Origin: Clostridia bacterium
Lineage (GTDB): Bacteria > Bacillota > Clostridia > UBA1381
Assembly: GCA_017443895.1 (NCBI GenBank)
Contig: JAFSXU010000005.1
Coordinates: forward strand, 1-32,389
DNA length: 32,389 nucleotides
Direction: 5' to 3'
Shown here piece after piece: positions 1 to 9,289 of this stretch. A program made the translations under genes and the position numbers. The notes under the pieces are model-generated. The model worked only from the letters and a program-made list of their open reading frames with translations. It was not told the DNA's origin and made no database searches. Positions within the stretch are counted from its first letter, which is position 1, and each line of letters starts with the position of its first letter.

Positions 1-963
1 GCCGTTTAAGCCGTAGGTATCAGCTTTCCAATCTGTACTACCAAGGGTTGTTGCAAGAGTTGACCATGACGGTGTAGTGGAATCAGAAACAACTGTAACA
101 TCTATCTCACCATCTTTTTTAGCTTTATCGCAATATACTGTGTAACCTTCAGGAGGGACTGCACTACTCGAATTTCCGAATCGTGCAAATGTGTACATCT
201 TGTTATAGTTTTCCACTGTTACATTTTTTGCATAAGAATTGCTTATGTTCGTTTTTTTTGTGCTGGAGCTTATATAACCGACAAATCCTGAAGATGCGAC
301 GCCACTACTACCTGTTATTTTTGATAATGCAGTGACTGTAGAATCTATTACATAGCAATTACTAACGCTTGCATCTGCGCCCAAACAAGCAGCAATCGGA
401 CCTGCTGCCTGAACATAGCCTGTTCCAATAACCGTTAATGTTGAGTTTTTTACATAACAGTTTTCAATGCTCGTTGTACCCTCTGCCCAGCAAGCAAGTA
501 TTCCAAGTCTCACACCTGCTTTACCGCTACTCTGAGTTACAGTAATGTTTGCACCTTCTATTCCAAGATTTTTTATTGTAGCACCATTAAGCTGAGCAAA
601 CATAGCAAATCCGGCATTGTTTGTATCGCCACTGTATGTTTTGGTGATTGTAAGATTTTTAATAACATGATTGTTTCCGTCAAATGTGCCGGTATAGTTT
701 TTTCTGTTAGCAGCAGCGGTTGCATGAGTACCGATTGGGTCAACCGTCTGACCGTCAAGGTCAATGTCGGCAATAAGCTTACCATTGATTGTAAGGTTGG
801 AATTTGCCATTGTAACAAATTCAGCATAATCCTCGGCAGTAGCTATCTCGTAATAGGTTTTGCCGCCAATTTCGATTGTGTTAAGCTCCGCCGATGCGGG
901 CAATGCCGTAAACAGGCTAAACAGCATTGCCAATGCCACTACGATTGATAATCTTTTTTTCAT
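1..963 (-). CDS. Secreted GLUG-repeat surface protein, 3' part cut by the window edge
   Basis: The minus-strand reading frame is open from an ATG at 963 to the window edge, giving 321 visible residues without a stop. AAGGAG stands upstream of the ATG. The first ~27 residues are a signal peptide (MKKR, hydrophobic core, cleavage near PASA|E). The rest is a GLUG-type right-handed beta-helix region, with the recurring pattern GTFDGNNHVIKNL, then 'IKNLGIEGA', then 'IENCYVKNS'. It is clearly a paralogue of the N-terminal halves of the 506-aa and ~1398-aa proteins next to it. The paralogues end in SLH domains, so the missing C terminus probably does too, but this is inference. It is last in the visible gene train, 45 bases after the stop of its neighbour. 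Family membership is secure; the ligand and function are unknown. Confidence 0.85.
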   Translation of the reverse strand, partial: MKKRLSIVVALAMLFSLFTALPASAELNTIEIGGKTYYEIATAEDYAEFVTMANSNLTINGKLIADIDLDGQTVDPIGTHATAAANRKNYTGTFDGNNHVIKNLTITKTYSGDTNNAGFAMFAQLNGATIKNLGIEGANITVTQSSGKAGVRLGILACWAEGTTSIENCYVKNSTLTVIGTGYVQAAGPIAACLGADASVSNCYVIDSTVTALSKITGSSGVASSGFVGYISSSTKKTNISNSYAKNVTVENYNKMYTFARFGNSSSAVPPEGYTVYCDKAKKDGEIDVTVVSDSTTPSWSTLATTLGSTDWKADTYGLNG

Positions 964-1008
964 AACTTTTACCTCTCCTTTTTATCATATTTTTAAATTA
1001 AACTTTTT

Positions 1009-2529
1009 CTATTCCGCCGACAAAAGCTTGCGCAAGGAATGGATTATCCTTGCCGCCTCTGCTCTTGTTGCTGTTCCGAGCGGCTCAAATTCATTTTCGC
1101 CTCTGCCGTTTACTATACCGCTTTCCTTTAAGCTGTAAACAGCAGTTTTGGCGTAGTCGGAAATTTTATAATCGTCTGAAAAGCGTTTTTCCTTTGTACC
1201 GTCTTGGAGCAGGTCTTTCATTGCGTTATGCACAATTACGCACATATCCTGTCTGGAAATATTTTTGGAAACTCCGAACTTATCGTCCGAAACTCCGTTT
1301 ACTATATTATTTTCAAATGCTGTTATTACATAAGGCGCAAACCAGTCATCATCGGAAACATCGGTGAATACTCCGTTATCAGTTACAAGCTCGATACCAA
1401 GCGCTCTTACGAGCATTGTAATTAACGCTTCTCTTGTAACTGCCTTTTCAGGTGCGAAGGTTCCGTCACCGTTACCCTTTACAATACCTTCTGCATACAT
1501 CTGTTCAATGTAATCCTTTGCCCAGTTACCCGAAATATCTCTGAATATTTCAGAGGCTGAGAAATCTTTTTCCCATGCAAGTCGGGGAGCTCCGCTGTTC
1601 AGACCGTATGTATCACTTTTCCAGTAAGTTTCGCCGCCAAGTTTAGCAGGCGTAAGCTCCGAAATATCCGAAATCACGGTTGCTGTGTCATACGCACTGT
1701 ACTTGTCGAGAATGTCCGTATAGCAGTTGATAAATGTAACAGTTTCAGTACCTTGATAACGGTATCTTGCAAAGTTTGTTCGTCTTTCTCCGTCTGCCCG
1801 AATTACATTATTTACAGCATAACAGTTTTGAATAGATTCTTCGGTAGCAGTATCACCCGTATAGCCTACAATAGTGCCCACCTGCAGGCCACCGCCACCC
1901 GGATAGATTGTACCAATCGCATAACCGACGGTACAACCGATTACATAACAGTTCCTGATAGATGCCTTACTTGAAATCATTGGAGCAATTGCTCCCACAG
2001 CCTGAGCCCAATGCTCAGTATCTTTTTCAATTATACTGTTTTTTACATAACATCCTTCAATGGTTGTTGTACCCGATACCTTGCCCGCAATACCGCCCAG
2101 CCATGCACCGCCTTTCGCTGATTGGGTAACTATTACAGAAGCGTTTTCAAGACCGAGATTCTTTATCGTCGCATCTTTAGCGACTCCAATCAATCCAACA
2201 TACACTGAGGACTTATTTTCGTAAGGTTCATTATAGGTGAAGTTCCTGATGATATGACCGTTGCCGTCAAATGTTCCGGAATACGGCACTTCCTCCACTG
2301 CTCCTATTCTGCCCGGCTTTTTACCTGCCAGGTCAATGTCCGCTGTGAGTTTACAATTGATTGTTCCGTCTATGTTTGAAAGTTCTACAAATTCTACATA
2401 CTCATCAGCCGTTCCAATCAAGTAAAAGCCGTCTGCATCCTGAGTGATGGTTGTTTCTGCATATGCCGGAATGTCTGCAAATGTACAAGTCATCGCAAAC
2501 ATCAGCAGGATATTGATAATTCTTCTCAT
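1009..2529 (-). CDS. Secreted GLUG-repeat protein with three C-terminal SLH domains (506 aa)
   Basis: An ATG at 2529 is preceded by AGGAGGT at good spacing. Residues 1-24 form a signal peptide ending near AYA|E. Residues ~25-325 are a GLUG-type beta-helix region (GTFDGNGHIIRNF, 'IKNLGLENA', 'IEGCYVKNS', several 'NCY' turns). From about residue 327 three SLH domains follow, recognisable by FRDISGNWAKDYI, FTDVSDDDWFAPYV and FSDDYKISDYAKTAV with TRE/SRQ/TRA turns. SLH domains bind pyruvylated secondary cell-wall polymer, so the protein should be displayed on the wall. It sits 15 bases after the alkaline phosphatase gene and is probably cotranscribed with it. The DNA of its SLH part is almost identical to that of the ~1398-aa paralogue. 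The role of the beta-helix (adhesion or glycan binding) is inferred only. Confidence 0.88.
   Translation of the reverse strand: MRRIINILLMFAMTCTFADIPAYAETTITQDADGFYLIGTADEYVEFVELSNIDGTINCKLTADIDLAGKKPGRIGAVEEVPYSGTFDGNGHIIRNFTYNEPYENKSSVYVGLIGVAKDATIKNLGLENASVIVTQSAKGGAWLGGIAGKVSGTTTIEGCYVKNSIIEKDTEHWAQAVGAIAPMISSKASIRNCYVIGCTVGYAIGTIYPGGGGLQVGTIVGYTGDTATEESIQNCYAVNNVIRADGERRTNFARYRYQGTETVTFINCYTDILDKYSAYDTATVISDISELTPAKLGGETYWKSDTYGLNSGAPRLAWEKDFSASEIFRDISGNWAKDYIEQMYAEGIVKGNGDGTFAPEKAVTREALITMLVRALGIELVTDNGVFTDVSDDDWFAPYVITAFENNIVNGVSDDKFGVSKNISRQDMCVIVHNAMKDLLQDGTKEKRFSDDYKISDYAKTAVYSLKESGIVNGRGENEFEPLGTATRAEAARIIHSLRKLLSAE
1043..1253. repeat. Near-identical DNA copy of SLH cassette (copy 1)
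   Basis: This stretch, coding for the last SLH domain and part of the second, matches 5087-5297 with only three mismatches that I can find in 211 bases. Similarity continues at a lower level to about 1371. It is a recent duplication or gene conversion between two surface-protein genes. Confidence 0.85.
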
Positions 2530-2544
2530 TTTTCAACCTCCTTT

Positions 2545-4965
2545 CTATTTGCTCTGTGCCAAGTCAACGAACGGCATATATACAAAATCATTAGCATTTT
2601 TCGCTGAACCGATACCTCCGGCATATTCTATCCAGCCGCGTCTGCCATTTCCATCATTATCATTGATAAGTGCCGAAAAACCAAGAACGCTACCTACCTT
2701 CGGAACATAGTCATATCCGAACAGTTCTGACCACTTAACCTTTAGTTCATATGTAAGTGTTTCTATTCCCTTTACACATTCCATAGCAAAGTTTTCGTTC
2801 TGATGAATTTCACCTATTGTTGTAAGACCGTTCTGGCTCATATATCTGAACGCACGGGGAACTCCGTCCATATATGCAAGACCGATTTCTTCAAACTTTG
2901 CGCTATCGTTTATCAACTGATTTTCCGCATCATTGAAGAAACCTAACAGAACACTGTCGCCAAGCCAAAGAGTTGAAACCTCAAAATCAGGCATAAAATC
3001 TTCATCCCGTACAACCGCGTACATATAAAGATATTCGTCATCCCATAAAATCGAGAAATCTCCCGAAAGGTCTCTATCACCTTTCCAGCCCTCAATATTG
3101 ACTATTTGTGAAGCGTCGTCACAAGTCATAACATATCCGTTTTTCCACGCCGCCTCATCAACTACACCGTCAATCTTAATTTCCTCATCCGTGAGTTCGC
3201 TATACGCAAGACCTTTAAACTCTGATGATTTGATATGATATACGCTTCCGTCATCTGAAATAATATCGTATTCAAACACAAGTCCTTCTTGACGCCAGTC
3301 AAAATTCGGGCATTCGATTTCATAAGACTTTGAACTTAATGAGCCAACCTCTATACTAATTTCGTCAATAGCCGTAAATTCTTTCGGTGCTGTGAATTTT
3401 ATTTTACCGTTGAAGCTACCACTTGGCAAAAATGATGTCACAGTAATTTGCCCGTTCCATTTGTTTATATCCGATGTGTCAACATAGACACGCATATCTG
3501 ATTTGATGGGATATATATATGTATTTGTCTCGTATTCAACTTTATTTTCCGCTATATCAAGAAGAAGCTGCGGTACATAGAAACGATCCTTTGCCATTAC
3601 AGTTATCTGTCCGTCAAGGTCTACCACCTCACCGTTAACATAGGCATAGGATACATTAGGAATTGCATACATATCATAATCATTAAACACAAACATTCCC
3701 ATGTCCTTGTCATATGTACACTTATCTGTAACATCAACAAAAAGCTTATTTGAAACATCATCAAGATCAACATTTATCATCTCAGCAAGATATGGTGCTA
3801 TAACCGTATTATCAATTACATTATTTTCATAAGCCGTATGAGTTCCGACGCCTTTTCCTGATATACCCTCGGGATATTTTTCACCCTCGGGAATATACAT
3901 AAATAAACCGACATTTCTTGCTGTATGATTGGTTGATTCCCATGCTATATCCTCCGGTTTTGTTCCGTTCTGAATATTTTTCACTGCATTTTCAAGATTG
4001 TCAGGAAGAATCATACCGCCGGTATCGTGGTCAGCAACAATCACAACAACAGTATCTTCTCTGTTTTTCGCATATTCAAACGCAACACCGCAAGCTTCAT
4101 CAAACGCAATAAACTCACTCGCCATTCCCACTGCATCGTTTCCGTGTCCGGCTCCGTCTACCTTACTGCCCTCTACCATAAGGAAAAACCCTTTCTCACC
4201 GCCGTCGTCAAGTGCTGTTATTGCCGCTTTTGTCATCTCGGCAAGGTTCGGTGTGCCTTCATTGTATGCTATGTCATAAGGAAAAGCAGAATCTGAAAGG
4301 TTTCCCCATATTCTGTCACCGGGCTTGACTGCTTCAAGCTCTTCCTGTGTATCTATTATGTCATAGCCACGAATTTCTGCCTCCGAAATATCTCCCCACT
4401 TAGCGGCACCAAAGCCAACGCCAAGTACCACATCAATGTTCTGGTTTACTATCTGCTCTGACATAGGTGTATAATTTCCTCTGTCCTTTTCATGTGCAGA
4501 AAAAGCTGCCGGTGTTGCATTGGTCCATTCATATGTAGTAACCATACCTGTTTTCATGCCCACATACTGAGCCGCCTCCAAAATAGTGGCCTTCGGTATT
4601 TCTTCCGCCGTCATTCCTACATGGTGGTTATTCGTTTTGTAACCCGATGAAAGAGCCGTACCTGCCGCTGCTGAATCAGTTATATCAGCATTCGCACTAT
4701 ATGTTGTGACCGCACCGACAAGATATTGTTTTGCACACATTTCTCCCGTTTGTACATCGGTCGAGTTAGGATATACATTTCTGTTAAATCCACCTGCCTG
4801 TTTCAGAGCATCACTAAGATAGAAAGGCTCCATACCTCCTCCATCAGGTATCATATAGATTATATTTTTAATTTTTGATTCTTCTTTTTTGCCTGTTGCC
4901 GATACTGATACAACATTAAGGAAACATACCGTCAGTATCAGTAATAATGAAATTATTTTTTTCAT
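2545..4965 (-). CDS. Secreted alkaline phosphatase with C-terminal CBM9-like domain (806 aa)
   Basis: I chose the ATG at 4965, with AGGAGAGG about 7 bases upstream, over an in-frame TTG two codons earlier. Residues 1-24 are a signal peptide. The alkaline phosphatase domain (about 33-400) keeps the expected residues: D41 in MIPDGGG, nucleophile S98 in DITDSAAAGTA, E265, D270 and H274 in MVEGSKVDGAGH, D312-H313 in ADHDTGG, and H347 in STNHTARN. It should be a metal-dependent phosphomonoesterase acting outside the cell. A middle part (~400-585) looks like beta-rich linker domains. From ~588 to the end the pattern IKIDGVVDEAAW ... ILWDDEYLYMYAVVRDEDF is that of CBM9-like/DOMON modules of surface glycan-active enzymes. 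No SLH domain is present. The family is certain; a phosphorylated glycan as substrate is inference from the CBM and the neighbours. Confidence 0.92.
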   Translation of the reverse strand: MKKIISLLLILTVCFLNVVSVSATGKKEESKIKNIIYMIPDGGGMEPFYLSDALKQAGGFNRNVYPNSTDVQTGEMCAKQYLVGAVTTYSANADITDSAAAGTALSSGYKTNNHHVGMTAEEIPKATILEAAQYVGMKTGMVTTYEWTNATPAAFSAHEKDRGNYTPMSEQIVNQNIDVVLGVGFGAAKWGDISEAEIRGYDIIDTQEELEAVKPGDRIWGNLSDSAFPYDIAYNEGTPNLAEMTKAAITALDDGGEKGFFLMVEGSKVDGAGHGNDAVGMASEFIAFDEACGVAFEYAKNREDTVVVIVADHDTGGMILPDNLENAVKNIQNGTKPEDIAWESTNHTARNVGLFMYIPEGEKYPEGISGKGVGTHTAYENNVIDNTVIAPYLAEMINVDLDDVSNKLFVDVTDKCTYDKDMGMFVFNDYDMYAIPNVSYAYVNGEVVDLDGQITVMAKDRFYVPQLLLDIAENKVEYETNTYIYPIKSDMRVYVDTSDINKWNGQITVTSFLPSGSFNGKIKFTAPKEFTAIDEISIEVGSLSSKSYEIECPNFDWRQEGLVFEYDIISDDGSVYHIKSSEFKGLAYSELTDEEIKIDGVVDEAAWKNGYVMTCDDASQIVNIEGWKGDRDLSGDFSILWDDEYLYMYAVVRDEDFMPDFEVSTLWLGDSVLLGFFNDAENQLINDSAKFEEIGLAYMDGVPRAFRYMSQNGLTTIGEIHQNENFAMECVKGIETLTYELKVKWSELFGYDYVPKVGSVLGFSALINDNDGNGRRGWIEYAGGIGSAKNANDFVYMPFVDLAQSK

Positions 4966-4997
4966 CGTCAAACCTCTCCTCAGAGCACGATTTACTT

Positions 4998-5027
4998 CCC
5001 CCCCCCGGGCTTGTTTTACAAACCCGG
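4998..5027 (-). terminator. Intergenic hairpin with adjacent G9 tract between the ~1398-aa and phosphatase genes
   Basis: In the 84-base gap, 5005-5027 can form a stem of 10 pairs with one mismatch and a 3-base loop (CCGGG..TTGT / ACAA..CCCGG). In the minus-strand transcript it is followed by a run of nine G (4998-5006) and not by a U tract. It therefore resembles a processing, stabilising or weak attenuating hairpin more than a classical terminator. The phosphatase ribosome site lies just downstream. Confidence 0.45.
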
Positions 5028-5055
5028 AGAGGGTGCATCGTGTATTTAGCTGTCA

Positions 5056-8000
5056 TTATTTAACAATAGCTTCCATAATTGAGCAAATTATCCTTGCCGC
5101 CTCTGCTCTTGTTGCTGTTCCGAGCGGCTCAAATTCATTTTCGCCCCTGCCGCTTACTATACCGCTTTCCTTTAAGCTGTAAACAGCAGTTTTGGCGTAG
5201 TCGGAAATTTTATAATCGTCTGAAAAGCGTTTTTCCTTTGTACCGTCTTGGAGCAGGTCTTTCATTGCGTTATGCACAATTACACACATATCCTGTCTTG
5301 AAACATCTTCAAAAACTCCAAATTTATCAGTCGAAATTCCGTTCACTATATTATTTTCAAATGCTGTTATTACATAAGGTGCAAACCAGTCATTATCGGA
5401 AACATCGGTGAATTTACTCCTTGACGGAACAAGCTCGAAACCTAATGCTTTTACAAATACGGTTATAAACTCTTCACGGGTTATATTTTCATCGGGAGAA
5501 AACTCAGACTCCGTTTTACCCGAAATTATACCGTCATTATAAAGCTCCTCGATATACTCCCTCGCCCAGTGACCTTGTATATCCGAAAATACTGCTTTTT
5601 TGTCTCCGGCCTGTGGTGGCGTATCGTTTATCTTAGGCATAGTTATTCCGCTTCCCGTTACAACGGCTGACATTCCGCCGCTGCCGCCTGAGCTGCCGCC
5701 ACCGCCGCCTGACGATGACACGGCTGTTTCCTGTTTAATGATGAAATCTACCTTGCGTTCTTCTGTAAAGGTTACCTCCTTTCCCTCAATTTCTGCTTTT
5801 CTCTCAACCGAAACAGTTAAGGTAACTTTTCCGTCACTGCCCTTCGGACGGTAAATAACGCCCGTATTTGTCATAAGCTTTTCATTTGATGATTTATAGG
5901 TTATTGTGCTTTTATATGACGGGTCGGTCAAAAGCTTAACATCCTTTGTTATATAGCTGACTGTGCAGTTATCGGTTATATACTTTAGTGCCTCATCGGC
6001 GTCCGACTTAACATATGACCTGTTATATAGTTCTGCCTGAGTTATAAATTTTACCTCTACCGATACATCGCTTTGCGGCATTGTAAATGAATACGGTGAT
6101 TTTATCTCATTGCCTCCGACCTTTACCCATTCAACCGCATAGCCTCTATCGGGAGAAGGGCTTATTTGTACCGTTTCGCCTCTGAACGCTTTTTCCGGTA
6201 CAGTTACACTACCGCCGTTGCTATTCGTTTTTGTTATGGTATACGGGGGCATAAACTTTGCCTCTACCGATACATCGGAGTCGGGCATTGTAAAGCTGTA
6301 CGGTGCTGATATTTCACTGCCGTTTACACGCACCCAATCAATTTTATACCCATCATCAGCCGTTACGGTAAGCTCTACCGTTTCGCCTTTAAGCGAAAGC
6401 GCCTTTGATGCCGTTACGGTGCCGTTTTCGGGCGGTGTTATTGCTATTGAATAAGCCGGTACAAGCTGTACCTCTAATTCTATATCGGTATTGGGCATTG
6501 TAAATCTGTATACCCCGTCCGTTTCATCAGGTGATATTTCCTCACCGTTTAATAATACCTTATCAAGTACATATTTATCATCAGGGATAATATCTATCTT
6601 GACCGTATCGCCCCTGAACGCTTTTTCGGGTACAGTTACGCTTCCATGCTCTGTATTTATAACGCTTATATTATGCGGGGACATAAACGCCGCCGTTACG
6701 ATTACATCACTTGACGGCATTATGAATTTGGTGTACGGTGCGGATATTTCCTCTCCGTTTACCTTTACCCAGTCAATTTTATAGCCCTCGTCGGGTACTA
6801 TACTAAGCGCTACAGTTGCGCCTTCAGCCGCCGTCATCGCTGAAGCTACCGTTCCGCCTGTAATGGAGCTATCAACCGTTATTGAATATATGACAGGCTC
6901 TTTTTCCCATTTAAGTGTCGGCACGCCTCCGTTTACCGCATAGGTATCTGCCTTAAATGCACTATCGCCGTTTATTCCGGCTAAAACTGTGCCATCCGAC
7001 CATTCGGGGGCATCGGTTTCGTAATAATTCATTGAAGTTCCTGCGTCAAAGCCCGTTTTTTTGTCCGTATACGAATTTAACCATGCAGTCGTTGTATTTC
7101 CGCTATAACCCAACCTTGCAAAGCCTACTGATTTTTGTCCCGATGGAACATTCAACAGTGTATTGTTATGTGCATAAGAGCGTACTATATTTTCCGCACT
7201 GCCACCCGTCGAAGAAACACATCCGACAAAGCACGATATCGAAGCTCCGCCGCTTGCAGTTCCGCCCGAGGTGCTGAAGCCTACGGTGTTGCCGGTTGAA
7301 TAGCAGTTTATAACCTTAGATTCGCCATTCAAAAATCCGCCTATAGGTGCCGCATAATTGATATAATTTTTAGGCTGTGTTGACAAAACACTGCTGTTCT
7401 TTACATAACAGTTTTCAATCGTTGTTGCATATGCTGCACCTACGATTACTGCCATAACAACGCCGTCTTTTGCGCCTTTGTTCTCAATTTTTGCATTTTC
7501 CAAGCCAAGATTTTTTATTACTGCGCCGTCTGTTGCAGAAAACATTGCAAAGCCGTTATCCGCTACCGCCGAAAATGTTCTTGAAATTGACAGATTTTTT
7601 ATTACATGACCATTACCGTCAAATGTACCGCTATAGCGTAACGAGTCAGCTCTTGCATTGGCATATTTGCCTATTTGAACGCCCGTCCAGCCATCAAGGT
7701 CAATGTCAGCCATGAGTATAGCATTTATAGTTAAGTCTGTATTTGCAAGCTCCACAAATTTCTTGTAATTGTCCGCAGTATAAATCCGGTAATAGGTTTT
7801 TTGGTCAATCACTGTCGTAACAAGCTCACCCTCAGGGATTTCCTTAAACTGTGCCGTTACAGTGACATTTTTATCGGGCATTGTAAATGTATACGGTTCT
7901 TCTACCGCCTCACCGTCTATACGAACCCATTCGGTAACATATCCTGTATCGGGGGTTACGGTCAGGCTTACCTCCTCGCCTCTGAATGCCTTTTCAGGTG

Positions 8001-9252
8001 CCGTTACCGTTCCGTTATCGGACTCAGTTACCGTTACGGTATACGGCAGCATAAACTGTGCCGTTACCGTAGCATTGCCCGACGGCATGGTAAAGCTATA
8101 AGGTGCTTTTATCTCATTGCCGTTTACACGCACCCAGTCAATCTGATAACCTGTATCGGGGGTTACGATTAAGCTTACACTTGCACCGTTTGCCGCCTCT
8201 GCCGGCGCCGTCACGCTACCGCCTGTGATTGAGCCGTCTACAGTTATTGTATATATCCCCGGCTCACTCTCCCACGAAAGTCTCGGCGCACCGCCGTTTA
8301 CAGACTGCGTATCAGCCTTGAACGCTTCTCCTAAAGTTCCGGCAAGCGTCGCCCACTCTGTGCTATCTGTTTCATAAAAGCCCATTTTACTTGTGCTGTC
8401 AAAGCCTGCAAGTAAATCGGTATATGAATTTGTCCATACAATGGTTGTGTTTCCGCTTGTGCCTTTTCTCGCAAAGCCCGTTCTTTTCTGATTGTCGGGT
8501 AAATTCGATAATGTATTACCTCTTGCATAAGAGTTTACAATATTCGCCGCAGTGCCTGCTGTTGCTACACAGCCTACAAATGACGATACCGATGTTCCGC
8601 CGTTTGCAGTTCCGCCTGCGGTACTAAAGCCTGCGGTATTACCCGTCGAATAACAGTTTGTTACCGTTGACTTTGCATCCATATAGCCTAACAGCGGTGC
8701 CGCATAGGTAATATAATTATTAGCCTGAGTTGATAAAACGGTACTGTTCTTTATATAACAGCCCTCTACTGCCGTTCCGTATGCCGCCGCTATAAGACCG
8801 CCCATTACAACTCCGTCTTTTGCGCCTGTGTTTTCAATCTTTGCATTTTCCAGTCCCAAATTCTTTATCACAGCACCGTTTGTTGAAGAAAACATCGCAA
8901 AGCCGTTATCCGCAACCGCTGAAAATTCCTTTGAAACTGACAAGTTTGTTATTACATGCCCATTACCGTCAAAGGTACCGCTATACCTTAATGAACCTGC
9001 GCCACTACCCTTGTATGTACCTATCGGAACAATCTCTTTACCGCTTAAATCAATGTCTGCGGTAAGAATGGCGTTTATTGTAAGGTCGGCATTTGCCAAA
9101 GCCACAAATTCAAGATAATCCTCAGCAGTGCCTATTTTATAATAGGTTTTACTGTCAATTTCAGTTGTGGCAAGCTCCGCAGACACAGGTATTGCCGTAA
9201 GCATTGTGAAAAGCATCGCCAAACACAGAGCCAATGAAAGTATTTTTTTCAT
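5056..9252 (-). CDS. Giant SLH surface protein: two GLUG modules, six InlB-type B-repeats, Ig-like domain (~1398 aa)
   Basis: An AAAGGAG directly abuts an ATG at 9261. The in-frame ATG at 9252 has it at 9 bases and is the likelier start. Domains in order: signal peptide (cleavage near VSA|E, ~residue 26); GLUG module 1 (~30-335); two B-repeat-like units of ~70 residues ('GYQIDWVRVNG..I.APYSFTMP'); GLUG module 2 (~475-790), strongly similar to module 1; four further B-repeats (~795-1075); an atrophied bacterial Ig domain ('ITYKSSNEKLMTNTGVIYRP'); a Gly/Ser-rich linker (~1180-1200); and three SLH domains (~1220 to end). The whole protein is predicted to be extracellular and wall-attached. Module order suggests duplication of a GLUG plus two B-repeats unit. 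Ligand binding or adhesion is inferred; no catalytic domain is seen. Confidence 0.9.
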   Translation of the reverse strand: MKKILSLALCLAMLFTMLTAIPVSAELATTEIDSKTYYKIGTAEDYLEFVALANADLTINAILTADIDLSGKEIVPIGTYKGSGAGSLRYSGTFDGNGHVITNLSVSKEFSAVADNGFAMFSSTNGAVIKNLGLENAKIENTGAKDGVVMGGLIAAAYGTAVEGCYIKNSTVLSTQANNYITYAAPLLGYMDAKSTVTNCYSTGNTAGFSTAGGTANGGTSVSSFVGCVATAGTAANIVNSYARGNTLSNLPDNQKRTGFARKGTSGNTTIVWTNSYTDLLAGFDSTSKMGFYETDSTEWATLAGTLGEAFKADTQSVNGGAPRLSWESEPGIYTITVDGSITGGSVTAPAEAANGASVSLIVTPDTGYQIDWVRVNGNEIKAPYSFTMPSGNATVTAQFMLPYTVTVTESDNGTVTAPEKAFRGEEVSLTVTPDTGYVTEWVRIDGEAVEEPYTFTMPDKNVTVTAQFKEIPEGELVTTVIDQKTYYRIYTADNYKKFVELANTDLTINAILMADIDLDGWTGVQIGKYANARADSLRYSGTFDGNGHVIKNLSISRTFSAVADNGFAMFSATDGAVIKNLGLENAKIENKGAKDGVVMAVIVGAAYATTIENCYVKNSSVLSTQPKNYINYAAPIGGFLNGESKVINCYSTGNTVGFSTSGGTASGGASISCFVGCVSSTGGSAENIVRSYAHNNTLLNVPSGQKSVGFARLGYSGNTTTAWLNSYTDKKTGFDAGTSMNYYETDAPEWSDGTVLAGINGDSAFKADTYAVNGGVPTLKWEKEPVIYSITVDSSITGGTVASAMTAAEGATVALSIVPDEGYKIDWVKVNGEEISAPYTKFIMPSSDVIVTAAFMSPHNISVINTEHGSVTVPEKAFRGDTVKIDIIPDDKYVLDKVLLNGEEISPDETDGVYRFTMPNTDIELEVQLVPAYSIAITPPENGTVTASKALSLKGETVELTVTADDGYKIDWVRVNGSEISAPYSFTMPDSDVSVEAKFMPPYTITKTNSNGGSVTVPEKAFRGETVQISPSPDRGYAVEWVKVGGNEIKSPYSFTMPQSDVSVEVKFITQAELYNRSYVKSDADEALKYITDNCTVSYITKDVKLLTDPSYKSTITYKSSNEKLMTNTGVIYRPKGSDGKVTLTVSVERKAEIEGKEVTFTEERKVDFIIKQETAVSSSGGGGGSSGGSGGMSAVVTGSGITMPKINDTPPQAGDKKAVFSDIQGHWAREYIEELYNDGIISGKTESEFSPDENITREEFITVFVKALGFELVPSRSKFTDVSDNDWFAPYVITAFENNIVNGISTDKFGVFEDVSRQDMCVIVHNAMKDLLQDGTKEKRFSDDYKISDYAKTAVYSLKESGIVSGRGENEFEPLGTATRAEAARIICSIMEAIVK
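5087..5297. repeat. Near-identical DNA copy of SLH cassette (copy 2)
   Basis: Partner of 1043-1253 in direct orientation, offset 4044 bases, with three mismatches over 211 bases. An uninterrupted identical block of over 100 bases lies between the second and third mismatch. This is enough for homologous recombination that would delete the phosphatase gene. Confidence 0.85.
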
Positions 9253-9289
9253 ATTTCTCATCTCCTTTGTCTATCCGCTTTTCAACAGC

